Positions 1-7,420 of a stretch of DNA of 17,729 nt are shown here, in pieces. This DNA is from JADJLQ01 sp034439915 (GTDB taxonomy: Bacteria > Bacteroidota > Bacteroidia > Chitinophagales > Saprospiraceae). Within the stretch, counting starts at the first letter, position 1, and every line of letters begins with the position of its first letter. Location of the stretch: contig JAWXBI010000062.1 in the NCBI GenBank assembly GCA_034439915.1, forward strand, positions 1 to 17,729, given 5' to 3'. A program made the position numbers and the translations under genes. The notes under the pieces are model-generated. The model searched no databases and was not told the DNA's origin. It saw only the letters and a list, made by a program, of their open reading frames with translations.

Positions 1-191
1 AAGTAATTTGTTCCATACCATAATTTACCCAAGACAAACAATTTTACAATTTAGCAATTCAACAATTTAGCGATCAGCGGTCAGCGATCGGTTGAAAATA
101 TTGAGTTAAGTAATTTGTTCCATGCCATAATTTACCCAAGACAAACAATTTTACAATTTAGCGATTCAACAATTTTAGCGATCAGCGGTCA
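1..191. repeat. Two-copy direct repeat, intergenic
   Basis: An 83-base unit at 1-83 recurs at 108-191 with only a few changes (A/G at the 17th base, A/G near base 56, and one extra T in the second copy). The copies are 107 bases apart, separated by a short spacer (84-107). Each begins AAGTAATTTGTTCCAT, passes through AT-rich ACAATTTAGC-like text and ends GCGATCAGCGGTCA. No open frame of note and no strong hairpin are visible. It lies beyond the 3' end of the minus-strand metalloprotease gene. It resembles the degenerate spacer repeats common in Bacteroidota intergenic DNA; no function can be assigned. The rest of 192-234 holds nothing I recognise. Confidence 0.85.
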
Positions 192-234
192 TTAAAACAA
201 TGGATTTTGGAGAGTGATTTGTACTTATTGATTG

Positions 235-1467
235 TTAATTGACTATTAAATGTTGACTAATGTTTTTCACTTCAACATTCCCGATTTTTGAAACCCTACC
301 TGAATTTTTACCTTTTCTCAGAACCTCAATTCCCAACCAGGCTTGCCCACAATCATTGTGAAGGATACAATCCTTTAAAAACAAATCTGCTCCCGGGTGC
401 ACAGTGATTTTTGAACCGGATGGCATTGAAACTCTGCCTTGGATAGTGAGTGATCCACCTGGTAAAATTTCCAAATCACTCTCCAGATCGTGGGCCCCCT
501 GCCACTCCACAGTATCCCGGATGGTTATTTTATTTTCCCGGATGTAGCGGCACCAATTTTTAATCAATAAGTTCCTTGCCGGATTGTAAATATTGGACAG
601 GCTTTTATGTATTATCCCGACCTGACACGGCGATAAGGCGCTTTGCCAGGCATTATAATCCATCATATTATTGGAAGTTCTACCGACACATCCGGGTTCC
701 TCAATCACCCAACAATTGTTCGAATGTAATGGAGTATCCTCGCATCCATCGCTCATCCAGGCGTGATACAACCCCAATACATGGCCTACCTCATGATTAA
801 AAGTTCCCCTGACATTCCACTCACTGAGTTTGTTTTCATAGATGCCGGAAATTTTTATGGCATTGCCCAGAGCAATACCAACACAACCCGATTTATAGGT
901 TTTCGATTTGGCACTATCCGGATGGTGCGGCAGGATAAATAGGTTAAGTATAGAATCCAATCCGACCGCATATTTATCAATCACTTCTCCATCAGAATTA
1001 TTGCGACGCGCCCCCATGTGGATATAATAATACAATTGGTCATCGTAATGGTGGTAGATTCCATCATCACCCGGCCCTAAACCGGTCAATACATATTTTA
1101 TATTAACCGGTATCACCGGGATCGTATTTTCTGCCGGCAACCACAATTTGATATTGGTATCAAACAGGATTTGCATGACGTGCAACAAATCCCGGACAAA
1201 AGTCCTGCTCCGCGGTTCATCAAAATTTTTACTGCTGTCCGAAGAATTCATAAAATGAAAATTCACCCTCAGATACCGGACTGGTGTATGGTGCATGTGG
1301 AGGGTGTCCGGAATAAACGCACCCGGGTCAGCAGGAGAAAAAAGTTTTCTTTTCGATGAGACTAAACCGGATCCGGTAACTATATTATCCGGATCTATAA
1401 AAGCGGAAATCAATTTTTTAGAACATCCACCAAAAAAAAGAATGGAAAGAATCCAAAAGTATTTCAT
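235..1467 (-). CDS. M43-type (pappalysin-like) zinc metalloprotease lipoprotein
   Basis: Probable secreted or surface-attached zinc endopeptidase of 410 residues. The N-terminus is a lipoprotein signal (hydrophobic residues 4-12, then FFGGC with Cys15 as the likely lipid site). The metal-binding motif HEVGHVLGLYH lies at 225-235 (His225, Glu226, His229, His235), and the downstream NNMMDY at 266-271 fits the Met-turn of metzincins; together they match MEROPS family M43. Cysteines at 242, 252, 260 and 281 may form disulfides near the active site. Residues 330-405 are outside the protease fold and look like a short beta-helix or beta-sandwich (LTIQGRVSMPSGSKITV, then C-rich GQAWLGIEV), a tail seen in secreted Bacteroidota proteins. 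The ATG start at 1467 lies 19 bases after the fabG stop, so the two are probably co-transcribed. The substrate is unknown; self-processing or peptide scavenging are guesses. Confidence 0.85.
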   Translation of the reverse strand: MKYFWILSILFFGGCSKKLISAFIDPDNIVTGSGLVSSKRKLFSPADPGAFIPDTLHMHHTPVRYLRVNFHFMNSSDSSKNFDEPRSRTFVRDLLHVMQILFDTNIKLWLPAENTIPVIPVNIKYVLTGLGPGDDGIYHHYDDQLYYYIHMGARRNNSDGEVIDKYAVGLDSILNLFILPHHPDSAKSKTYKSGCVGIALGNAIKISGIYENKLSEWNVRGTFNHEVGHVLGLYHAWMSDGCEDTPLHSNNCWVIEEPGCVGRTSNNMMDYNAWQSALSPCQVGIIHKSLSNIYNPARNLLIKNWCRYIRENKITIRDTVEWQGAHDLESDLEILPGGSLTIQGRVSMPSGSKITVHPGADLFLKDCILHNDCGQAWLGIEVLRKGKNSGRVSKIGNVEVKNISQHLIVN

Positions 1468-1486
1468 CGTTAATTGTTCACGGGCA

Positions 1487-2227
1487 TTACATATTTAAAC
1501 CCCCGCAAATACTGATGACCTGTCCGGTGATGTATTTTGAAGCGTCTGAAGCCAGGAAAGCAGCCAGGTCCGCCACTTCTTCTGCTGAACCAAATCGTTT
1601 TATAGCCAGGGAAGCAAAATATTGTTCCTTGGTTTTTTCATCCAGGGCATGAGTCATATCCGTCTCGATAAACCCGGGAGCAATGGCATTGCATCGTATA
1701 CTCCGGCTACCGATTTCTTTGGCAATTGATTTAGTAAAACCGATCATACCGGCTTTCGACGCGGCATAATTGGCCTGCCCTGCATTGCCAAAGACCCCGA
1801 CCACCGAAGTCATATTGATGATGGAGCCGGAGCGGGCACTCAGCATCGGCTTAAGTACATGTTTGGTCAGGTTAAAAGCAGATTTGAGATTGATGCGAAT
1901 CACTTCATCCCATTGTTCTTCCGTCATGCGAAGCATCAGGGTATCTTTGGTAATCCCCGCATTATTGATCAATATATCGATCTTGCCAAAATCGGTGAGC
2001 ACTTGTTTAATCAGGTGCTCCGCCTGACTAAAAGAAGCCGCATCGGATTGATAAGCTATCACCTTGGCCGGACTGAGAGAAGCCGTCAGCGCATTGGCCT
2101 TTTCGGAAGATGAAGAATAGGTAAACGCTACAGAAGCACCGAGGGCAACGAATTTTTTCACCAACGCTTCTCCTATCCCCCTGCTCCCCCCGGTGATTAG
2201 TGCCACCTTGTTTTCCAAACTATTCAT
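1487..2227 (-). CDS. fabG: 3-oxoacyl-[acyl-carrier-protein] reductase (FabG)
   Basis: Short-chain dehydrogenase of 246 residues, the normal FabG length. It reduces 3-oxoacyl-ACP to 3-hydroxyacyl-ACP with NADPH in fatty-acid elongation in the cytosol. The nucleotide-binding TGGSRGIG is at 12-19, NNAG at 88-91, and the catalytic tetrad is Asn113, Ser141, Tyr154 and Lys158 (YAASK). The segment APGFIETDMT at 183-192 and the C-terminus GQVISICGGLNM are typical of FabG rather than of general SDR enzymes. It starts with ATG and is the first gene of a minus-strand unit that continues into the metalloprotease gene. No other fatty-acid synthesis gene is adjacent, so a role in a different 3-oxoacyl reduction cannot be excluded, but the sequence is close to housekeeping FabG. 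Confidence 0.93.
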   Translation of the reverse strand: MNSLENKVALITGGSRGIGEALVKKFVALGASVAFTYSSSSEKANALTASLSPAKVIAYQSDAASFSQAEHLIKQVLTDFGKIDILINNAGITKDTLMLRMTEEQWDEVIRINLKSAFNLTKHVLKPMLSARSGSIINMTSVVGVFGNAGQANYAASKAGMIGFTKSIAKEIGSRSIRCNAIAPGFIETDMTHALDEKTKEQYFASLAIKRFGSAEEVADLAAFLASDASKYITGQVISICGGLNM

Positions 2228-2304
2228 ATTTAAAAATTGCGGTTAAAGATAATAATCCTTTGATTTCAAATTTTGATGATCTGTATATACTCCTTTTAAA
2301 CAGT

Positions 2305-2336
2305 CAAAAGTTAAAAAAATATTACCATTTAATCAA
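2305..2336 (-). promoter_or_regulatory. Candidate Bacteroidota-type promoter for fabG
   Basis: On the minus strand TTG (2334-2336) is followed after 21 bases by AACTTTTG (2305-2312), which matches the Bacteroidota -7 consensus TAnnTTTG at all but the first base. The spacing agrees with the TTG/TAnnTTTG promoter layout of this phylum. It would place the transcript start about 70 bases upstream of the fabG ATG. This is motif matching only. Confidence 0.35.
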
Positions 2337-2404
2337 TCGATCCCAATGAGGTTAAGATCAAGTTAAGCCGTTCGAAAAATGCTCAGGTATGCAACCTGTG
2401 TAGT

Positions 2405-2412
2405 TATTTTTG
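2405..2412 (+). promoter_or_regulatory. Candidate -7 element for the DUF5916 gene
   Basis: TATTTTTG is a perfect match to TAnnTTTG, 49 bases before the ATG at 2462. No TTG is seen at the expected distance upstream, so only half of the promoter signature is present. The 234-base gap (2228-2461) separates this gene from divergent fabG and holds both candidate promoters. Confidence 0.35.
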
Positions 2413-2461
2413 GTCTTTGGAGTTTTAGTCTTTAACCAGGCTATTTTCCTACTCTTCTTGC

Positions 2462-4942
2462 ATGAAAAATTTCCTGACCGTATTGATTTGGAGTGCCGCC
2501 ATGTGGATCAGCCCAGCTGTGTTTGCCGCGGATCCTTTGCCCAGGGAATTAAAAGCGATAAAATGTATAGACGTACCTGTGATCGACGGGATACTCAATG
2601 ATCAGGCCTGGAAACAGGCCTCGGAACTGAATAACCTTGTGGAGTTTCGGCCTCAGATTGGCGAGAAGGAATTGCCTGAGGAACGCACGGTGGCCTTCCT
2701 TATGTATAACGACAAAGGCATTTATTTCGGAGGGCACTGTTTTGAAAAATCTGTGGACAATATCTCCAAAGAGCTGGTAGGTCGTGACGGTTTTGGTGCC
2801 AATGATTATATCGGCATTATTTTCGACACGTACCAGGACAATATCAATGGTTTCGAATATTTTGTCACTCCCCTGGGTGAACAACGGGATGCCAAGATGT
2901 CCCAGGCTGGCAATAGCAATAATAGAGGAGAAGATTTTGGCTGGAATGCCGTATGGACCAGCGCCACTAATATCCACGATAAAGGATGGGATTTTGAAAT
3001 TTTTATTCCATTTTCGGCCATCCGCTTCGGCAAGGATGAAGTACAGGATTGGGGACTCAATATTACCCGGAGAAGGAGAAAAACAGAAGAACAATTTACC
3101 TGGAATCCAATCGATCCTACCAAAAGTGGCTTCCTCACCCAAGAAGGATATTGGAGAGGGTTAGAACATATTAAACCTCCGATACGACTTCAGTTTTCCC
3201 CGTATTTTTCCATATATGCCAATCACTATCCTTCTGCTTCACCGGAGATTAAAGACTGGACCAGCCAAATCAATGGTGGCCTGGATATAAAATATGGAAT
3301 CAATCAGGCATTTACCCTGGATGCTGTACTCATACCGGATTTTGGACAGGTACAAAGTGACAATCAGGTATTAAACCTTTCTCCCTTTGAGGTTAAGTTT
3401 AATGAAAACCGAAACTTCTTTAGTGAAGGGACCGAATTATTTAATAAGGGGGGACTGTTTTATTCCAGGAGAATAGGAGGGACCCCACTTCATTTATACC
3501 GGGCTTATGATCGGTTGTCCCCGGAAGAACAGGTGATTAAAAATCCTTCCGAATCCAAATTGATCAATGCCTCGAAAATATCAGGGCGCACCCAAAATGG
3601 CCTGGGAATCGGCTTTCTGAATGCTATTACCAAAGCCCAATATGCCTTAGTGGAAAATTTTAATTCTTTGGAAACCCGGGAGGAACTAACTAATCCGCTG
3701 ACGAATTACAATGTAATTGTACTGGACCAGACGTTTAAAAACAATTCGTCCATTTCGCTGATCAATACTAATGTCATGCGGGACGGCCGGGACTACGACA
3801 GCAATGTCGGCGCGTTTTTATTTGATTTTAACGATAAATCCAATACCTGGAATGTAAATGGCAAATTCGGTCTTAGTACCTATTTTGATAAAGCATCTGA
3901 TAACAAACCTGGAAAAAGCCTTAACCTGGGGTTTGGTAAAATAAGCGGCAGGTTTAATTTCAGGCTATGGCAGGAATATGCCGACGCCCGTTACAGTCAC
4001 AATGACCTGGGTTATTTTACAAACAATAATTATCTGACTTACGGCACTAATATGAGTTACCGGATTGTAAAACCAAAAGGATGGTACAACCGGGTTAATT
4101 TTAATTTTAATGCTTCTGGTTCTCATCTCGCTTCCCGGATCGGCAATATTGCGACCAAATACCAGTTTTCCAATTTTAATATGAATATCAATGCCCAGGC
4201 AAAAAATTTAATGTTTGTCGGTTTTTTCACTGGTTTTAATCCACAACGCAATGATTTTTATGAACCCAGGGTTGTTGGGCAGTATTTGCGACGTGGATCG
4301 AGAGTGCATGGAGGTATATGGTTAGAAACCAATCAGGCAAAAAAATATTCTGTATATACTGAAGTATTTGCAGCCCGGTTTATTAATTTTTACAGCGGTC
4401 GATTTATGGAAGCCAATTTGACGCAGACCTATCGTTTCTCTTCAAAGTTTTCTATAAGTTATCAGATGAGTGTGGAACCTGTGCGCGATGGTATTGGCTA
4501 TGCCAGCCTTCATACTTCCGGCACCGTGGTCATCGGAAAAAGGAACATCCATACCGTTTCCAATGTATTCAGCACCAAATACAATTTTAATACTAAGATG
4601 GGCCTTAATCTTCGAGTCAGGCATTATCAAAGCGGGGTCTATGTCAAGTCATTCTATGCTTTACAAGCTGACGGAGGTTTGAACCCAATCAACGATTATA
4701 ACGAAAACGCGGATCAAAACGTCAATTTTTTTAATGTAGACATGGTATACACCTGGCAATTTGCCCCGGGTAGTTTTTTAAATCTGGTATGGAAAGATGC
4801 TGCTTTTACCAGCGAAGACCGGCTTGAATCAAAATATTTCAGAAATCTAAACGGGATATTCGACACCTTGCACAACAACAATCTGTCTTTCAAGGTGATT
4901 TATTTCCTGGATTACCTGCAGTTGAAAAAGGGCAACAGCTAA
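2462..4942 (+). CDS. CBM9-like/DUF5916 outer-membrane beta-barrel protein
   Basis: Envelope protein of 826 residues with a cleavable signal peptide (residues 1-22, ending AVFA). Residues about 35-235 resemble a family 9 carbohydrate-binding module, beginning with VIDGILNDQAWKQA. The remainder matches DUF5916; the diagnostic stretch at 292-340 reads PDFGQVQSDNQ, LSPFEVKFNENRNFF, and then FNKGGLFYSRRIGG. The long C-terminal part alternates aromatic and polar residues as transmembrane beta-strands do, and the protein ends in a strand-like segment YFLDYLQLKK, so an outer-membrane barrel is likely. Such two-part proteins are frequent in Bacteroidota but have no established biochemical role; sugar-polymer binding at the cell surface is inference. 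It is a single-gene unit with an ATG start and no clear Shine-Dalgarno sequence. Confidence 0.85.
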   Translation: MKNFLTVLIWSAAMWISPAVFAADPLPRELKAIKCIDVPVIDGILNDQAWKQASELNNLVEFRPQIGEKELPEERTVAFLMYNDKGIYFGGHCFEKSVDNISKELVGRDGFGANDYIGIIFDTYQDNINGFEYFVTPLGEQRDAKMSQAGNSNNRGEDFGWNAVWTSATNIHDKGWDFEIFIPFSAIRFGKDEVQDWGLNITRRRRKTEEQFTWNPIDPTKSGFLTQEGYWRGLEHIKPPIRLQFSPYFSIYANHYPSASPEIKDWTSQINGGLDIKYGINQAFTLDAVLIPDFGQVQSDNQVLNLSPFEVKFNENRNFFSEGTELFNKGGLFYSRRIGGTPLHLYRAYDRLSPEEQVIKNPSESKLINASKISGRTQNGLGIGFLNAITKAQYALVENFNSLETREELTNPLTNYNVIVLDQTFKNNSSISLINTNVMRDGRDYDSNVGAFLFDFNDKSNTWNVNGKFGLSTYFDKASDNKPGKSLNLGFGKISGRFNFRLWQEYADARYSHNDLGYFTNNNYLTYGTNMSYRIVKPKGWYNRVNFNFNASGSHLASRIGNIATKYQFSNFNMNINAQAKNLMFVGFFTGFNPQRNDFYEPRVVGQYLRRGSRVHGGIWLETNQAKKYSVYTEVFAARFINFYSGRFMEANLTQTYRFSSKFSISYQMSVEPVRDGIGYASLHTSGTVVIGKRNIHTVSNVFSTKYNFNTKMGLNLRVRHYQSGVYVKSFYALQADGGLNPINDYNENADQNVNFFNVDMVYTWQFAPGSFLNLVWKDAAFTSEDRLESKYFRNLNGIFDTLHNNNLSFKVIYFLDYLQLKKGNS

Positions 4943-4965
4943 TCCGGTTTATTTTTTTTAGCTGT
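4935..4965 (+). terminator. Weak candidate terminator after the DUF5916 gene
   Basis: ACAGCTAA (4935-4942, including the stop codon) can pair with TTAGCTGT (4958-4965) around a 15-base T-rich loop, followed by CATTTTT. The 8-bp stem is short and AT-rich and the loop is long, so this may be chance. Confidence 0.3.
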
Positions 4966-5084
4966 CATTTTTACCCCGTTTTTTTAATGATTTTCCGGTT
5001 TATTGACTTCCGGATAGTACGACCTTTATTTATTTCAGATTTGTCCGGATAATCGGGGCGGGATGCCGTCCTCAAATATCGTTG

Positions 5085-5092
5085 TACCTTTG
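5085..5092 (+). promoter_or_regulatory. Candidate -7 element for the DEAD-box helicase gene
   Basis: TACCTTTG is a perfect match to TAnnTTTG, 38 bases before the GTG start at 5131, implying a leader of roughly 30 bases. No TTG at the -33 position is evident. The gap 4943-5130 otherwise holds only a direct repeat of TCCGGTTTAT (4943 and 4993 regions) and a T-rich stretch. Confidence 0.45.
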
Positions 5093-5130
5093 TGTCTTTG
5101 AAACGAGTTGTTTCAACATAATTTTATGGA

Positions 5131-6777
5131 GTGAATTTATTTGAGTCATTGGGTGTCGACCCCCAGTTAGCCAAAGCCGCCAAGGAGTTGGGCTTTGAAA
5201 CCCCTACCGAAATACAAGACAAAGCCATCCCACTTTTATTAGCTGGTACCAAGGATTTTATTGGTCTTGCACAGACTGGAACCGGCAAAACGGCTGCTTT
5301 TGGCTTGCCTTTATTGCAACTGATTGATTCCACCAAAAAACACCCCCAGGCACTCATTATCTGCCCGACCCGGGAATTGTGCATGCAGATCAGCAAAGAC
5401 CTGGTCAGCTACAAGAAGCATAAAACGGGTATCAATACCTGTGCCGTCTATGGCGGTGCTTCCATTGTGGATCAGCTCAAGGAAATAAAAAGAGGTGTAC
5501 AGGTTGTAGTAGCTACTCCGGGGAGATTGATTGATGTCATTGAACGAAAGGCTATAGACTTGTCCCACATCCGATATGTGGTTTTGGATGAAGCAGATGA
5601 AATGCTCAATATGGGGTTCCGGGAAGATATTGAATATGTATTGCAACACACGCCTGAGCGGCAAAGTATTTGGTTGTTCAGCGCCACGATGCCGGTTGAA
5701 GTGAAGGAAGTATCCAAACGGTTTATGAACAAACCGTTTGAAATCACGATCGGTAAACTCAATACGGCTAATGCCTCCATCGACCATCAGTATTTTATGG
5801 TCTTGCACTCCAACCGGTATGAAGCACTTAAACGATTAATCGATTTTAATCCGGGTATCTATGGGATTATTTTTACACGGACCAAATTAGATGCTCAGAA
5901 TATATCAGAAATGTTGGTTCGCGAAGGCTACGATGTCGAAGCCTTACATGGTGACCTCACCCAGGCCCAGCGCGATAAAGTAATGACCAGGTTCAGAGCC
6001 AAACAACTTCAATTGATTATTGCTACGGATGTTGCCGCCAGGGGGATAGACGTCAAAGGCATGTCCCACGTAATCAATTATGAATTGCCGGACGATCCGG
6101 AAATATATACGCATCGCAGTGGCCGTACAGGCCGTGCAGGTTTGAGTGGAATTTGTATGAGTATTGTCACTCCCAGGGAAAAAGTAAGAATTGATCAAAT
6201 TGAACGATTCGTCAAAACACCATTCCATAAACTGGATATTCCTTCAGGCACAGAAGTTTGCCGCAAACAGTTTTTCCATTTCATCGACAAGATGTTTGCC
6301 GCAGATGTTACGCACAGCGACTATGATACTTATTTACCGGCTTTAAAAGAAAGATTTGCCAATGTGGACAAAGAAGAAATCCTGAAACGGATGGCAGCCC
6401 TTGAGTTTAACCGGTTTCTGCAGTATTATGAAAATGCCGCTGACCTCAATATGAAACGGGAAGATCGGTCGGTGCGGGGAAAAGAAAGGTCCAGAAAAGA
6501 AAGCGACGGTGGAAAAAGGAACGGAGATTTTGGTAGGACGGGGATTAAATACAAAAAACTATTTGTCAACCTGGGCCAGAAAGATGGTTTTTACAAAGCC
6601 TCCTTTCTGCAATTTATCCTTGACAGCAGCAACCTGAAAAAAGAAACCCTGGGTCGCATTGATATGAAAAACCTCAGCAGCATTATTGAAATCGAAGGTC
6701 CTTCAGCGAATAAAATGATCAAGGCCCTCGATGGTAAAATGTATAAGGGCAGGAAGATAAAAATGAATGAGGATTAG
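5131..6777 (+). CDS. DEAD-box ATP-dependent RNA helicase (DeaD/CsdA type)
   Basis: ATP-driven RNA-unwinding enzyme of 548 residues, with probable roles in ribosome assembly and mRNA turnover, especially in the cold. All family motifs are intact: Q motif GFETPTEIQ (21-29), motif I AQTGTGKT (47-54), PTREL (79-83), TPGR (129-132), DEAD (153-156), SAT (184-186), IIFTRTK (246-252), ATDVAARGID (298-307) and HRSGRTGRAG (328-337). A basic linker (441-470, rich in R, K, E and G) leads to a C-terminal domain of about 75 residues (471-548) resembling the RRM-like DbpA/CsdA RNA-binding domain, which favours a ribosome-associated role. The start is GTG: the in-frame codon four positions upstream is TAA and no in-frame ATG fits. 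The stop is TAG. It appears to be a single-gene unit; a REP-like palindrome begins 5 bases after the stop. Confidence 0.93.
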   Translation: MNLFESLGVDPQLAKAAKELGFETPTEIQDKAIPLLLAGTKDFIGLAQTGTGKTAAFGLPLLQLIDSTKKHPQALIICPTRELCMQISKDLVSYKKHKTGINTCAVYGGASIVDQLKEIKRGVQVVVATPGRLIDVIERKAIDLSHIRYVVLDEADEMLNMGFREDIEYVLQHTPERQSIWLFSATMPVEVKEVSKRFMNKPFEITIGKLNTANASIDHQYFMVLHSNRYEALKRLIDFNPGIYGIIFTRTKLDAQNISEMLVREGYDVEALHGDLTQAQRDKVMTRFRAKQLQLIIATDVAARGIDVKGMSHVINYELPDDPEIYTHRSGRTGRAGLSGICMSIVTPREKVRIDQIERFVKTPFHKLDIPSGTEVCRKQFFHFIDKMFAADVTHSDYDTYLPALKERFANVDKEEILKRMAALEFNRFLQYYENAADLNMKREDRSVRGKERSRKESDGGKRNGDFGRTGIKYKKLFVNLGQKDGFYKASFLQFILDSSNLKKETLGRIDMKNLSSIIEIEGPSANKMIKALDGKMYKGRKIKMNED

Positions 6778-6782
6778 ATATC

Positions 6783-6838
6783 GGACAAACCTGGCAGGTT
6801 TGACAGGTAATTACAGGACAAACCTGCCAGGTTTGTCC
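6783..6838. repeat. REP-like paired palindrome, left copy
   Basis: Two palindromic units in inverted orientation. Unit 1 (6783-6805) is GGACAAACCTG, a central G, then CAGGTTTG with a degraded end (ACA instead of TCC). Unit 2 (6816-6838) is a perfect 23-base odd palindrome with central C and 11-bp arms. The linker between them is GGTAATTACA (10 bases). The whole also forms a perfect 21-bp inverted repeat (6781-6801 with 6820-6840). It starts 5 bases after the helicase stop, so the transcript could fold here and be protected or terminated. Unit 2 also encodes the last codons of the minus-strand transposase gene. Confidence 0.85.
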
Positions 6839-7345
6839 GAAGTCCTATACCTTTCATGTTCAGTTATAAAATTCTCCAGACCTCCAAAAAGGGATAAAAC
6901 TTCTTGTTTTGAAATCATTCCGGGATCATTACCCACTATATTTTGATAAGAAGAATATTCCCAAGATGAATAGTGAGCAGTAAATCCATGATGAATCGGG
7001 TTTCGATGAATATAAAGTATAGTCCTTTTGATATCTCCACTGGTAATCTCCAACTTTTTCTTGAAACTTTTTAAAAACAACGACCCTCTTCGATGGAATA
7101 ATTTATTAAAAGATTTGGTATAGGAATTGAATAAATCGGAAAACCCTTTGAACGTTTTTGCAATCCGATTCTTTCGTCTTGATCAGGAAATGAAAATGAT
7201 TTGGCATCAGGCAGAACGCCAATACTTCCGATGCCGGAAGTATATATTTCCCAGTTTTTTTTAGGAAAAAATAAAAATTTCCATCATCTATGAACAGGTC
7301 TTCATATCCATTTGCATGGTTATAGATGTGGTAATAGTGGTTCAT
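6811..7345 (-). pseudogene. REP-associated tyrosine transposase (RAYT, IS200-like Y1), frameshifted
   Basis: Two adjacent frames together spell one Y1-family HUH transposase. The first (7345 down to 7106) starts MNHYYHIYNHANGYEDLF and carries the metal-binding HUH motif in MPNHFHFLI (His50, His52). The second carries NSYTKSFNKLFHRRGSLF and DIKRTILYIHRNP, whose tyrosine (Tyr111 in the restored protein) is the likely nucleophile. Dropping one base from the T5 run at 7155-7159 (A5 on the coding strand) joins them as ESDCKTFKGFSDLFNSYTK and gives 177 residues, the usual size. As written, translation ends after about 79 residues, losing the tyrosine. The start ATG is 13 bases from the right REP copy, and the last nine residues, SDKPGRFVL, are encoded by or next to the left REP copy. 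A sequencing error in the homopolymer or programmed slippage could also explain the break. Confidence 0.85.
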
Positions 7346-7358
7346 GCAATTAAAATTA

Positions 7359-7416
7359 GGACAAACCTGGCAGGTTTGTCCGGTATTTTCAGGACAAAAA
7401 CGTGCCAGGTTTGTCC
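7359..7416. repeat. REP-like paired palindrome, right copy
   Basis: Same architecture and orientation as the left copy at 6783-6838. Unit 1 (7359-7381) is a perfect 23-base odd palindrome with central G. The linker GGTATTTTCA is again 10 bases and matches the left linker at 7 of 10 positions. Unit 2 (7392-7416) has central C and an imperfect left arm with two extra bases (GGACAAAAACGTG). It ends 4 bases before the SIS gene stop codon on the minus strand, so in that transcript it could act as a 3' hairpin for the sugar operon. Confidence 0.85.
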
Positions 7417-7420
7417 AGCC

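Larger units (their letters stand above)
6783..7416. mobile_element. RAYT/REP unit: Y1 transposase gene bracketed by REP-like palindrome pairs
   Basis: A 634-base unit made of two direct copies of a paired-palindrome element (6783-6838 and 7359-7416) enclosing a REP-associated tyrosine transposase gene on the minus strand. It fills the space between the convergent helicase gene (stop at 6777) and the SIS gene (stop at 7421). No target-site duplication is seen, as expected for HUH transposition. REP-associated tyrosine transposases are known to act on flanking REP hairpins; that this pair is such a partner set is inferred from position and from the two matching copies. The transposase is frameshifted, so the unit is probably no longer self-mobile. 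Confidence 0.75.

Noticed and set aside
1..191. CRISPR array
   Set aside because: Only two long units with a 24-base spacer, no short palindromic repeat, no cas gene in the window.
2549..3164. Opposite-strand and out-of-frame open frames of up to 197 codons across the DUF5916 gene
   Set aside because: They lie wholly within a well-supported gene, show no family motif, and look like reading-frame shadows.
4943..5000. Strong intrinsic terminator from the T-rich region after the DUF5916 gene
   Set aside because: T-runs are present but the only stem is 8 AT-rich pairs with a 15-base loop; listed only as a weak candidate.
5311..5808. 165-codon antisense frame inside the helicase gene
   Set aside because: It covers conserved helicase motifs on the other strand and has no recognisable domain.
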